A stretch of 9,561 nucleotides of DNA from NCBI GenBank assembly GCA_937926415.1, contig CALBAF010000009.1:1-9561 (forward strand). Reading direction: 5' to 3'. Source of the DNA: an uncultured Actinomyces sp. GTDB taxonomy: Bacteria; Actinomycetota; Actinomycetes; Actinomycetales; Actinomycetaceae. How positions within the stretch are numbered: the first letter of the stretch is position 1; every line of letters begins with the position of its first letter. The translations under genes and the position numbers were made by a program. The notes beneath the pieces were generated by a model. The model ran no database searches. It was not told where the DNA came from and saw nothing but the letters and a program-made list of their open reading frames with translations. Shown here in pieces: positions 1 to 9,256 of the stretch.

Positions 1-1
1 G

Positions 2-931
2 GTCGCGGGCCCCGGCCCCGACACGACGCCCATCCCCGACGCCTCAGCGATGCCCTCCCCCGGACCGTCGACCGCACTCAAGCTGCGTGGCCGCGTGGCC
101 GACGCGCTCGTCCTATCGAAGGTCCGCGCGATCCTGGGCCCGAACCTGCACACGATCATCTCGGGCGGCGCTCCCTTGGCGCTTGACCTCGCTAACTTCT
201 ATCGCGGCCTCGGCATCACGCTGCTGCAGGGCTACGGTCTGTCCGAGACGACCGGCCCAATCTCCGTGGAGACCCCGCAGGACTTCCCGCCGGACTCGGT
301 GGGCTTCCCCTGGCCCGGCAACCGCATGAAGATCGCCCCCGACGGCGAGCTGCTCGTCCAGGGCATCTCCGTGTCGAAGGGCTACCACAACCTGCCCGAA
401 GCCACGGCCGAGGCCTACGTCGACGGCTGGTTCAAGACCGGTGACCTCGCATCCATCGACGACCGCGGGCACCTGCGCATCACGGGACGCAAGAAAGAAC
501 TCATCGTCACCGCGGGCGGCAAGAACGTCTCCCCCGAGATCCTCGAAGAGTCCCTGTCGACGCACCCGCTCATCGCGAACATCATCGTGGTCGGCGACAA
601 CCGTCCGTACATCGGCGCGCTCATCGCCCTGGACACGGAGATGCTGCCCGAGTGGCTCTCAACCCACGGCCTGCCCGTCGTCGATGCTGCCCAGGCCGCA
701 AACCTGCCCGAGGTGCGCGACTCGCTCGAGAAGGCGATTGCCCGCGCCAACAAGGCGGTCTCTCGCGCGGAGTCGATCCGGCGCTACCGCATCGTGAATG
801 CGGCCTTCACCGTGGAGAACGGCTACATGACGCCCTCCCTCAAGCTGAAGCGCCGCCGCGTCCTGGCCGACTACGCCGACGAGGTCGACGCTCTGTACGC
901 GTCGGGCGAGGCAGCGAAGAACCAGGAGTAA
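2..931 (+). CDS. Long-chain fatty-acid-CoA ligase (AMP-binding), C-terminal part, 5' truncated by window edge
   Basis: Adenylate-forming enzyme that activates a long-chain fatty acid with ATP and CoA to give acyl-CoA for lipid synthesis or breakdown. The frame is open from base 2 to the stop at 929-931, so about 309 C-terminal residues are present. The ATG at 50 is internal and not the start. Visible motifs: SGGAPL near base 161; GYGLSETTG at 230-256 (ATP/adenylate binding); GWFKTGDL at 425-448, whose Asp contacts the ribose; ITGRKKELI from 479 (hinge); KNVSPE near 521; and TPSLKLKRR at 830-856, which holds the C-terminal catalytic lysine region. These are the standard motifs in standard order, and the bacterial long-chain ligases (FadD15-like) fit best. 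Exact fatty-acid specificity cannot be read. The first residues (bases 2-49, Pro/Gly/Asp-rich) look like a poorly conserved linker. A hairpin terminator follows. Confidence 0.93.
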   Translation, partial: VAGPGPDTTPIPDASAMPSPGPSTALKLRGRVADALVLSKVRAILGPNLHTIISGGAPLALDLANFYRGLGITLLQGYGLSETTGPISVETPQDFPPDSVGFPWPGNRMKIAPDGELLVQGISVSKGYHNLPEATAEAYVDGWFKTGDLASIDDRGHLRITGRKKELIVTAGGKNVSPEILEESLSTHPLIANIIVVGDNRPYIGALIALDTEMLPEWLSTHGLPVVDAAQAANLPEVRDSLEKAIARANKAVSRAESIRRYRIVNAAFTVENGYMTPSLKLKRRRVLADYADEVDALYASGEAAKNQE

Positions 932-968
932 TCCGGGCACCTGCCCGGTGATTCCGATCCAACGAAGC

Positions 969-1006
969 GGCCCCGGCCTCGTTCAGTGACGAGGTCGGGG
1001 CCATTT
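969..1006 (+). terminator. Intrinsic terminator after the acyl-CoA ligase gene
   Basis: Inverted repeat with arms 969-982 and 989-1002 (GGCCCCGGCCTCGT / ACGAGGTCGGGGCC): 14 pairs including one G-U, with a 6-base loop, followed by ATTT. It lies 38 bp after the stop of the + gene and 21 bp beyond the stop of the minus-strand membrane gene, so it may stop transcription from both sides. The T-run is short on both strands, as is common in high-GC genomes. Confidence 0.75.
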
Positions 1007-1022
1007 CGCGCGTTGAAGCCGG

Positions 1023-1508
1023 CTAATCCCGGCTGTTACGACCGGCGACGAATGCGCAGAACAGCGCGAGCAGGACTGCGACGCCCGCGACGGGCAGCGG
1101 AATCCAGTACGCCAGACGGTAGGCAAATTCCATGATGCCGGCGATCGCCATCGCGACCACCAGAAACAGGTGGAAGGCTCGCGACCACAGGAATCCGCTC
1201 GATCCGCCGCTCCACAGAGACACGAGTGTCATCAGCAAGAATACGAACGCGACCGTATAGAGCGCGCCGACCATGCCCATGTGCCACGTGTGCCGGGCCT
1301 CGGCCTGCACGAGAACGCACAAGCTCAGGTTTCCGATGCCCGCCACGAAGCCGCAGCTCAGGCCGTAGACGCGCGATCGACCGACCCCGCGTGCCATGAG
1401 CGCGGAGATCGTGAGCGCCGCTGCGACGCCCATGAGCGCGATGACGATGAGGTGGACCCATGCTGGCCAGTAGTACATGTGGCCGAAATAGCGGTAACCA
1501 GGAAGCAT
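1023..1508 (-). CDS. Small integral membrane protein of unknown function downstream of uvrA
   Basis: I do not recognise the family. The product is about 161 residues and mostly hydrophobic, with some five predicted membrane segments: roughly residues 17-38, 45-67, 77-99, 110-130 and 134-154. A Tyr/Trp/His-rich N-terminus (motif YRYFGHMYYWPAWVH) and a second His pair (HTWHMG) before the third segment could be metal, heme or quinone contacts, but this is only a suggestion. The longest frame starts at ATG 1517. I prefer the fourth codon, ATG at 1508, because TAGGAT/AGGA (1516-1521) lies 7-8 bases before it, while the 1517 ATG is embedded in that same motif with no usable spacing. The gene begins just after the uvrA stop on the same strand and could be read from the uvrA transcript, from its own promoter, or both. 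Role in DNA repair is not implied. Confidence 0.75.
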   Translation of the reverse strand: MLPGYRYFGHMYYWPAWVHLIVIALMGVAAALTISALMARGVGRSRVYGLSCGFVAGIGNLSLCVLVQAEARHTWHMGMVGALYTVAFVFLLMTLVSLWSGGSSGFLWSRAFHLFLVVAMAIAGIMEFAYRLAYWIPLPVAGVAVLLALFCAFVAGRNSRD

Positions 1509-1515
1509 AAGGCCC

Positions 1516-1521
1516 ATCCTA
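1516..1521 (-). promoter_or_regulatory. Possible -10 box or SD for the small membrane protein gene
   Basis: On the minus strand this reads TAGGAT inside ACGGTTAGGAT, matching the GnTAnnnT form of actinobacterial -10 elements, with 7 bases before the ATG at 1508. That spacing would give a leaderless message. The overlapping AGGA could instead act as a Shine-Dalgarno site 8 bases from the same ATG. No good -35 is visible. The same 11 bases precede uvrA. Confidence 0.4.
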
Positions 1522-1531
1522 ACCGTTTAGG

Positions 1532-4396
<2,865 letters not shown>

Positions 4397-4402
4397 CCCT
4401 CG

Positions 4403-4408
4403 ATCCTA
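4403..4408 (-). promoter_or_regulatory. Candidate -10 box of uvrA (possibly leaderless)
   Basis: Minus strand TAGGAT, within GTTAGGAT (GnTAnnnT), ends 6 bases before the GTG start of uvrA, so transcription would begin at or next to the start codon. The embedded AGGA is 7 bases from the GTG and could instead be the ribosome binding site; GAGGG directly touching the GTG is too close. The divergent gap is only 56 bp, which limits where any other promoter could sit. Confidence 0.4.
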
Positions 4409-4440
4409 ACCGTCCTCTAGGCAAAAGCGCGGATCAGGGC

Positions 4441-4446
4441 TAGTGT
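4441..4446 (+). promoter_or_regulatory. Candidate -10 box of the YciI-family gene (leaderless)
   Basis: TAGTGT in the context GCTAGTGT (GnTAnnnT) ends 6 bases before the ATG at 4453. No Shine-Dalgarno sequence lies at normal distance: the upstream bases are TTGGGCT. A start of transcription on the A of the ATG is therefore the simplest reading. No clear -35 hexamer is seen, which is usual for this promoter type. Confidence 0.5.
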
Positions 4447-4452
4447 TGGGCT

Positions 4453-4734
4453 ATGGCATTCTACGCAGTCGAATACGTGTACAACCCGTCGATGACCGAG
4501 ACGATGGACGAGGTTCGCCCGACGCACCGCGCGTTCCTGTCCGGCCTGCTCGAGCAGGGAATCAACATCGCGTCCGGTCCCCTCGTTGGTGAGATTCCGG
4601 GCGCCCTGATCCTCATCAACGCCGAGAGCCAGGCCGACGTCGAGCGCATCCTCAACGAGGACCCCTTCTACGTCGCCGAGGTCATCCAGGCGCGCCTCAT
4701 CCGCGAGTGGAACCCCGTCATCCGGGCGTTCTGA
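4453..4734 (+). CDS. YciI family protein
   Basis: Small soluble protein of 93 residues with the YCII fold, a dimeric ferredoxin-like alpha/beta fold. Matching features: FYAVEYVYNP at the start as the first strand; RPTHRAFLSGLLEQG with the conserved His at 25; SGPLVGE near 41; a strand GALILINAES; then the DPFYVAEVI segment, whose Asp (about residue 69) with the His forms the pocket proposed as the active site in this family; and a final strand IREWNPV. Length is typical (90-100). The function is not settled for most members; some relatives act on small aromatic or chlorinated compounds, and substrate cannot be inferred here. It is transcribed away from uvrA from a 56-bp divergent region and ends in a strong hairpin terminator, so it is probably monocistronic. 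Confidence 0.88.
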   Translation: MAFYAVEYVYNPSMTETMDEVRPTHRAFLSGLLEQGINIASGPLVGEIPGALILINAESQADVERILNEDPFYVAEVIQARLIREWNPVIRAF

Positions 4735-4748
4735 TCGCAGCAAGCGAA

Positions 4749-4792
4749 CGAGGCCGGGGCCGGGTTCACACCCGACACCGGCCTCGCTTTGT
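4749..4792 (+). terminator. Intrinsic, probably bidirectional terminator between the YciI gene and the ATPase gene
   Basis: Outer arms 4749-4757 and 4778-4786 (CGAGGCCGG / CCGGCCTCG) pair perfectly. An inner stem CGGGT / ACCCG (4761-4765 and 4770-4774) closes a TCAC loop, with a 3x3 internal loop between the stems. CTTTGT follows on the + strand. The hairpin lies between convergent genes, 14 bp after the YciI stop and 17 bp past the ATPase stop, so it can serve both. Confidence 0.8.
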
Positions 4793-4803
4793 ATCTGGAG
4801 AGC

Positions 4804-7194
4804 TCAGCCCTCCAAGGAACGAGCAAACTGGCGCGCGTAGAAGATGCGCTGAGCGACCTCGATGAGGAGGGCGGCGCAGGCACCGACGCACGCGATAACG
4901 AGCCACTCGTAACCGGACGGCGCGACCATCGAGAAGAAGTGGCGCACAGGCGGGATGAGCACACCACCCACCGTCGCCGAAATGACGCTCACCAGGAGCA
5001 CCCACTTCCAGGTCGACAGCGGACGCGAGGTGATGACGAGAAGCCAGATGGCACCCAGCATGAGGGAGAGAATCGCGGCAGTGGACTCGCGCGCCTGCGG
5101 CGGACCATCAACGATCCCGAAGGCGGTGAGGGCGGCCGCTGCGAGGATGATGCCCGTGGGCATCGCGAGCGACAGCGTGCGCTTGAGGAATCCCGGCACG
5201 TAGCGGCGCGGGTTCGGCCACAGAGCCAGGAAGAAGGCGGGAATGCCGATGGTCAGCGAGTCGATATAGCTGAACTGGCGCGGCAGGAACGGGTATCGCC
5301 AGCCGACCAGGGCCGTCACGATGACGAGGACGGCCGCGTAGGTGGTCTTGGCCAGGAACAGCGAGGACACGCGTTCCATGTTGGCGATGATGCGCCGACC
5401 CTCCGAGAGAACACCCGGCAGCACCGAGAACTTTGAGTCCACGAGGACAATCTGCGCGACCGCCTTCGTGGCCTGCGTGCCGTTGCCCATCGCGATACCC
5501 AGGTCGGCGTCCTTGAGTGCGAGAGCATCGTTCACGCCGTCGCCCGTCATCGCCACGCAATGCTCGCGCGCCTGGAGCGCACCGACCATCGCACGCTTCT
5601 GCTCGGGGGTCACGCGCCCGAAGACATCGTGGTTCTCGATCGCGTCGATGAATGCCTCAGAGGTCAGATCCTCGGGCAGGTCGCGCGCGTCCATGAGGCG
5701 AGCGGGCGACCCGTCGGGTGCCGTCAGGCCCGCCTGCGCGGCCAGCGCGCCCACCGTCGTCGGGTTATCCCCCGAGATGACGCGCACGTGGACGTCCTGC
5801 GAACGGAAGTAGTCGAGAGTCTCGGCTGCGTCGGGGCGCAGGTCCTCCTCGAGGACCACGAGGGCTGCAACACTACGGCGCGCGGGCAGCTCGTCGTCTG
5901 CCACGGCCTCGTCCGCGTGGACGAGTGCAACGACACGGGATCCTCCCTCGGCGATGCCGCGCACCCTGGCCAGGAGATCCGTATTCTCCGCGGCGGCCTC
6001 GTCAATGACGAACTCGGGAGCGCCGAGGATCCACGAATCGTTCCCGCTCCCCCACGCGCTCCACTTGCGGGCCGAGGAGAAGGGGACAGACCACTCGATA
6101 CGCTCGGCTGCGCCTGAGCACTCGGACTCACCGAGGTGCTCCCAAATGGCTTCCGCTGTGGCGTTGGTGCGGTCGCTTGCTGCACTTGCCAGCGCCCGGA
6201 GGACCAAGGCCTCGTCACCGGAAATGACCTCGACGCCCCGCACGCGAATGCCGCCGGTGGTGAGGGTGCCCGTCTTGTCGAGGCACAGGCAGTCCACGCG
6301 GGCGAGGACCTCGACGGCGGGTAGTTCCTGGACGAGCACACCGCGGCGTGCCAGCGTCGCCGAGCCGATCGCGAAGTTCATGGATGTCAGGAGCACCAGG
6401 CCCTGCGGGATCATGCCGATCACCGAGGCAACCGAGAGCACGAGGGCCTCGCGCCAGTCTCCCCCGTGTCCGCCGGCGATGCGATTTTGCGAGTAGAAGG
6501 TCAGGACGACGATGGGAAGCAGCATAACGGAGACGACCTGCAGCACCCGGTTGATCGACATCTGGATCTCCGAGACCGTACGCGTGAAGGCGCGCGCCTG
6601 CTCGGACAGGCCCTGCGCGTAGACGCGCTCACCGACAGCCGTGGCCATCATGCGGCCAGCACCCGCGACGACGCTCGTGCCGGCCAACAGCTGATCGCCC
6701 TGCTTCTTCTTCACGGGGCGCGACTCGCCGGTCAGCAGCGACTCATCGATTTCTAGGCCCGCCGAGGACAGGACCGTGCCGTCCACGCTCACCTGATCGC
6801 CGAGCGTCAGATCGATGACGTCGTCGAGCACGACGTCGCGCGCGGGCACGACCGACAGCGTACCGTCGCGCAGGACGGTCGCCTGCGGAGCATCGACGAT
6901 CGCCAGCGAATCAAGGGTCCGCTTGGCACGGAGCTCAGACACGATGCCGATCACCGCGTTGATGATCATGACGCCGCCGAAAATGCCATCGCGCAGGTCA
7001 CCGAACAGCAACACGATGATCGACGCAGCGACGATAATCCCGTTGAACAACGTCAGGACGTTCTCGCGAATGATCGACGCCACCGACCGAGAGGTACGAT
7101 CTTTCACCCGGTTGACAGCGCCGCGAGCGACGCGCTCGGCAACCTCGGCGGCGCTCAGGCCACGCTCATCAATCGTCGGGCTGTCAGCGCTCAT
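4804..7194 (-). CDS. Cation-transporting P-type ATPase, CtpE-like
   Basis: Inner-membrane pump that couples ATP hydrolysis to cation movement via an aspartyl-phosphate. Residue numbers are for the 796-residue form. Seen: actuator TGES at 155-158; phosphorylation motif DKTGTLT with Asp306; a degenerate KGAPE (LGAPE, about 390); TGDGVND at 550-556; and about ten membrane segments, four before the cytoplasmic catalytic part and six after. Length and the tetrad VQELPAVE before DKTGT fit the actinobacterial CtpE group; mycobacterial CtpE has been linked to Ca2+ uptake. Two ion-site oddities: M4 reads PQGL instead of PEGL (263-266), and M6 has TIGIPA where classical Ca2+ pumps have TDGLPA, so the ion is uncertain. 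I chose ATG 7194 because AGGAGG stands 6 bases upstream; the longer frame from 7209 would begin on the ribosome binding site itself. The gene overlaps the end of terC 1 by 11 bp, pointing to coupled translation and a shared metal-related role. Confidence 0.92.
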   Translation of the reverse strand: MSADSPTIDERGLSAAEVAERVARGAVNRVKDRTSRSVASIIRENVLTLFNGIIVAASIIVLLFGDLRDGIFGGVMIINAVIGIVSELRAKRTLDSLAIVDAPQATVLRDGTLSVVPARDVVLDDVIDLTLGDQVSVDGTVLSSAGLEIDESLLTGESRPVKKKQGDQLLAGTSVVAGAGRMMATAVGERVYAQGLSEQARAFTRTVSEIQMSINRVLQVVSVMLLPIVVLTFYSQNRIAGGHGGDWREALVLSVASVIGMIPQGLVLLTSMNFAIGSATLARRGVLVQELPAVEVLARVDCLCLDKTGTLTTGGIRVRGVEVISGDEALVLRALASAASDRTNATAEAIWEHLGESECSGAAERIEWSVPFSSARKWSAWGSGNDSWILGAPEFVIDEAAAENTDLLARVRGIAEGGSRVVALVHADEAVADDELPARRSVAALVVLEEDLRPDAAETLDYFRSQDVHVRVISGDNPTTVGALAAQAGLTAPDGSPARLMDARDLPEDLTSEAFIDAIENHDVFGRVTPEQKRAMVGALQAREHCVAMTGDGVNDALALKDADLGIAMGNGTQATKAVAQIVLVDSKFSVLPGVLSEGRRIIANMERVSSLFLAKTTYAAVLVIVTALVGWRYPFLPRQFSYIDSLTIGIPAFFLALWPNPRRYVPGFLKRTLSLAMPTGIILAAAALTAFGIVDGPPQARESTAAILSLMLGAIWLLVITSRPLSTWKWVLLVSVISATVGGVLIPPVRHFFSMVAPSGYEWLVIACVGACAALLIEVAQRIFYARQFARSLEG

Positions 7195-8182
7195 CAGCAC
7201 CCTCCTCATCCATCGCGCTGCGAACCAGCGACGCTACAACGGTCACCACGAGCGTCACGACGATGACCCCCAGCGACACGGACACCGAAATCTCCGGTGC
7301 CCACTCGACTCCTCGACCGCCGTTGATAAACGGCAGGGTGTTGGCATGCAGGGCCTCGAGAATCAGCTTGACGCCGATGAAGCTCAGGATCACGCCGAGG
7401 CCGTAGCCCAGGTACACGAGCTTACCGAGGAGAGCGTCCACCAGGAAGAAGAGCTGGCGCAGACCCATGAGCGCGAACACGTTGCACGCGAACACCAGGA
7501 AAGCTTGCGACGTGATGCCGAAGATCGCGGGGATCGAATCGAAAGCAAACATCAGGTCAGCCGAGCCGAGGGCCAGCACAACGACGAACAGCGGGGTGAG
7601 GTACGTGCGTCCGCCGTGACGGTAGAGCATGCGATCGCCGATGAAACCGTCGGTGATCGGCAGGACTCGGCGCACAGCGCGGATGAAGGCGTTCTCCTCG
7701 TACTCCTCGTCGTCTCCGCCACCGGTCGCGGTCTCCTTGATCTGCGAGAACGCCGTCCACAACAGCCACACGCCGAAAATGAAGAAAACCCAGGAGAAGC
7801 GCGCGACCAGCGCGGCGCCCAGCAGAATGAACACGAGGCGCAACAGCAGTGCAATGACGATACCGAAGAGCAGCGCCTTCTGCTGGTTCTCTCGCGGAAC
7901 CCGGAACGCTTTCAGGATCAGGATGAACACGAAGAGGTTGTCCACGGACAGCGACCATTCCATCGCCCACCCGGCGTAGAACTCCTGAGCATATAGCCAG
8001 CCGTTCGTCAGCCAGATTCCGACGCCGAAGACGGCCGCCAAGCCCACGTAGAACAGCGTCCAGCGAGCCGCCTCGGCAGCGGTCGGCGGATGGGGATTAC
8101 GTGCATGCCCGAGGAAATCGAGCGCGATGAGACCGATGGCAACGAGGGCCAGAATGCCCCACGCCCACGGGTGAACAACCAT
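7184..8182 (-). CDS. TerC/Alx family integral membrane protein, paralogue 1 (probable Mn2+ exporter)
   Basis: 332 residues with about nine membrane segments. TerC hallmarks: EWSLSVDNLFVF (75-86) with the membrane Asp81, RVPRENQQ after it, GSADLMFAFDSIPAI with Asp209 and Asp215, and LPFINGG near 283. TerC proteins such as E. coli Alx and B. subtilis MeeF/MeeY are tied to Mn2+ export and to metal loading of exported enzymes; the old name refers to tellurium resistance. A cytoplasmic loop carries an acidic run DDEEYEE (157-163). The ATG at 8182 has AGAGG 5 bases upstream. It is 58 bp downstream of the paralogous terC 2, has a plausible promoter of its own, and overlaps the following ATPase gene by 11 bp, so those two are surely one transcription unit. 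No aptamer fits in its short leader, so its expression may differ from terC 2 unless read through. Confidence 0.93.
   Translation of the reverse strand: MVVHPWAWGILALVAIGLIALDFLGHARNPHPPTAAEAARWTLFYVGLAAVFGVGIWLTNGWLYAQEFYAGWAMEWSLSVDNLFVFILILKAFRVPRENQQKALLFGIVIALLLRLVFILLGAALVARFSWVFFIFGVWLLWTAFSQIKETATGGGDDEEYEENAFIRAVRRVLPITDGFIGDRMLYRHGGRTYLTPLFVVVLALGSADLMFAFDSIPAIFGITSQAFLVFACNVFALMGLRQLFFLVDALLGKLVYLGYGLGVILSFIGVKLILEALHANTLPFINGGRGVEWAPEISVSVSLGVIVVTLVVTVVASLVRSAMDEEGADER
7201..7206 (-). promoter_or_regulatory. Ribosome binding site fixing the ATPase start
   Basis: Perfect AGGAGG on the minus strand, 6 bases before the ATG at 7192-7194 and lying inside the last codons of terC 1. It decides between the candidate starts at 7209 and 7194 in favour of 7194, and supports translational coupling with terC 1. 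Confidence 0.8.
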
Positions 8183-8210
8183 GACTACCTCTTAACTATC
8201 CGACCATGGA

Positions 8211-8239
8211 ATTTTAGCGCTGTCCCACGGTCGACTCAT
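8211..8239 (-). promoter_or_regulatory. Promoter candidate for terC 1 and the ATPase
   Basis: Minus strand -10 TAAAAT (8211-8216; context GCTAAAAT, GnTAnnnT) lies 17 bp from a weak -35 ATGAGT (8234-8239), giving a start near 8204 and a leader of about 22 bases with AGAGG ahead of the ATG. The -35 directly abuts the stop codon of terC 2. Its strength relative to read-through from the upstream riboswitch promoter cannot be judged. Confidence 0.5.
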
Positions 8240-8240
8240 A

Positions 8241-9221
8241 TCACGCGCGCCGTTTACTGGAAACCGCGAGGGAGGCCACGACCGTGATCAGGATCGTCAC
8301 GACGATGAAGCCCAGCGAGAACGCGATGGACGGCTCGGGGATGGCGGCTACCTCGTGCCCGCCGTTGATGAAGGGCAGCTCGTTGGTGTGCAGCGCGTGG
8401 TTGATAAGTTTGAAGCCGATGAAGCCGAGAATCGCGGCCAGACCGTAATGAAGGAACACGATGCGGTCGAGCAGGCCGTCGATGAGGAAGTAGAGCTGGC
8501 GCAGGCCGAGCAGCGAGAACGCATTGGCGGCAAACACCAGGTATGCCTCGGAGGTCAACGAGTAGATCGCGGGGATCGAGTCGACGGCGAACATGACGTC
8601 AGCGGTGCCGATCGCGATGACGCACAGCAGCATCGGCGTGATGTACGTGCGTCCGCCGTGGCGGTAGAGCATACGCGAGCCGATGAAGCCGTCGGTGACG
8701 GGCACGACCTTCGACACCCATCGCACAATTGACGGCGGCCGGTACTCCTCGTCGTCGTCATCGCTGGAGCCTTCACGGACCTGGCTGATCGCCGTCCACA
8801 GCAGCCACGCGCCGAACAGATAGAAGACCCACGAGAAGTTTTCGATAAGCGCGGCGCCCGCGAGAATGAAGATGAGGCGCAGAACCAGCGCGATGATAAT
8901 GCCGGCCAGCAGGACCTCCTGCTGGTTCTTCCTGGGCACGCGGAAGGTCGAGAGAATGATGACGAACACGAACAGGTTGTCAATACTCAGCGCTTTTTCG
9001 GTGATGTAGCCACCGAGGTATTCCTGGCCGTATTGGGCTCCCCAGACCGCCCAGACGATGACGCCAAAAATGAGGGCGATCGCGATGTAGGCGACGGACC
9101 ACCAGGTCGCTTCCTTGAGCGTGGGTTCGTGGGGGGTGCGGACGTGGCCGACGATGTCGACGACGATCATGGTCAGGATGATGCCAGCCAGGACAATCCA
9201 GGCAAGGGCGTGCACGTGCAT
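8241..9221 (-). CDS. TerC/Alx family integral membrane protein, paralogue 2, riboswitch-controlled (probable Mn2+ exporter)
   Basis: 326 residues, clearly paralogous to the next gene along its whole length, with about nine membrane segments. Hallmarks: EKALSIDNLFVF (75-86) with Asp81, RVPRKNQQ, GTADVMFAVDSIPAI with Asp208 and Asp214, and LPFINGG at 283-289. The acidic loop is even stronger here (SSDDDDEEY, 152-160). Family members export Mn2+ and support metalation of secreted enzymes. The longest frame starts at 9335, but its first 38 codons (Ala/Pro/Arg-rich) run through the riboswitch. The ATG at 9221 has GGAGG 8 bases upstream and gives the same N-terminal layout as the paralogue (MHVHALAW versus MVVHPWAW), so it is the start. 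The ribosome binding site is buried in a hairpin coupled to a yybP-ykoY aptamer, implying Mn2+-induced translation. Confidence 0.94.
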   Translation of the reverse strand: MHVHALAWIVLAGIILTMIVVDIVGHVRTPHEPTLKEATWWSVAYIAIALIFGVIVWAVWGAQYGQEYLGGYITEKALSIDNLFVFVIILSTFRVPRKNQQEVLLAGIIIALVLRLIFILAGAALIENFSWVFYLFGAWLLWTAISQVREGSSDDDDEEYRPPSIVRWVSKVVPVTDGFIGSRMLYRHGGRTYITPMLLCVIAIGTADVMFAVDSIPAIYSLTSEAYLVFAANAFSLLGLRQLYFLIDGLLDRIVFLHYGLAAILGFIGFKLINHALHTNELPFINGGHEVAAIPEPSIAFSLGFIVVTILITVVASLAVSSKRRA

Positions 9222-9229
9222 ACGTGGGG

Positions 9230-9256
9230 CCTCCGGTACGAGTCGGGTACCGGAGG
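9230..9256 (-). promoter_or_regulatory. Expression platform: hairpin hiding the terC 2 ribosome binding site
   Basis: Perfect 10-bp inverted repeat CCTCCGGTAC / GTACCGGAGG (+ strand 9230-9239 and 9247-9256) with a 7-base loop. In the minus-strand RNA the 3' arm carries the terC 2 Shine-Dalgarno GGAGG, 8 bases from the ATG, and the 5' arm carries CCTCC as anti-SD. The 5' arm also contains the 3' strand of the aptamer closing stem, so aptamer folding and this hairpin exclude each other. No T-run follows, so control is at translation rather than by termination. Confidence 0.85.

Noticed and set aside
50..931. ATG at 50 as true start of the acyl-CoA ligase
   Set aside because: The frame stays open to the window edge and the remaining protein lacks the whole N-terminal domain, so the gene is cut by the window, not short.
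4397..4452. LexA/SOS box upstream of uvrA
   Set aside because: No TCGAAC-N4-GTTCGA or close variant is present in the 56-bp divergent region.
6815..7996. Open frame of 393 codons opposite terC 1 and the ATPase
   Set aside because: It spans two well-supported genes on the other strand and has biased, Gln/His/Asp/Glu/Arg-rich composition; no independent signal.
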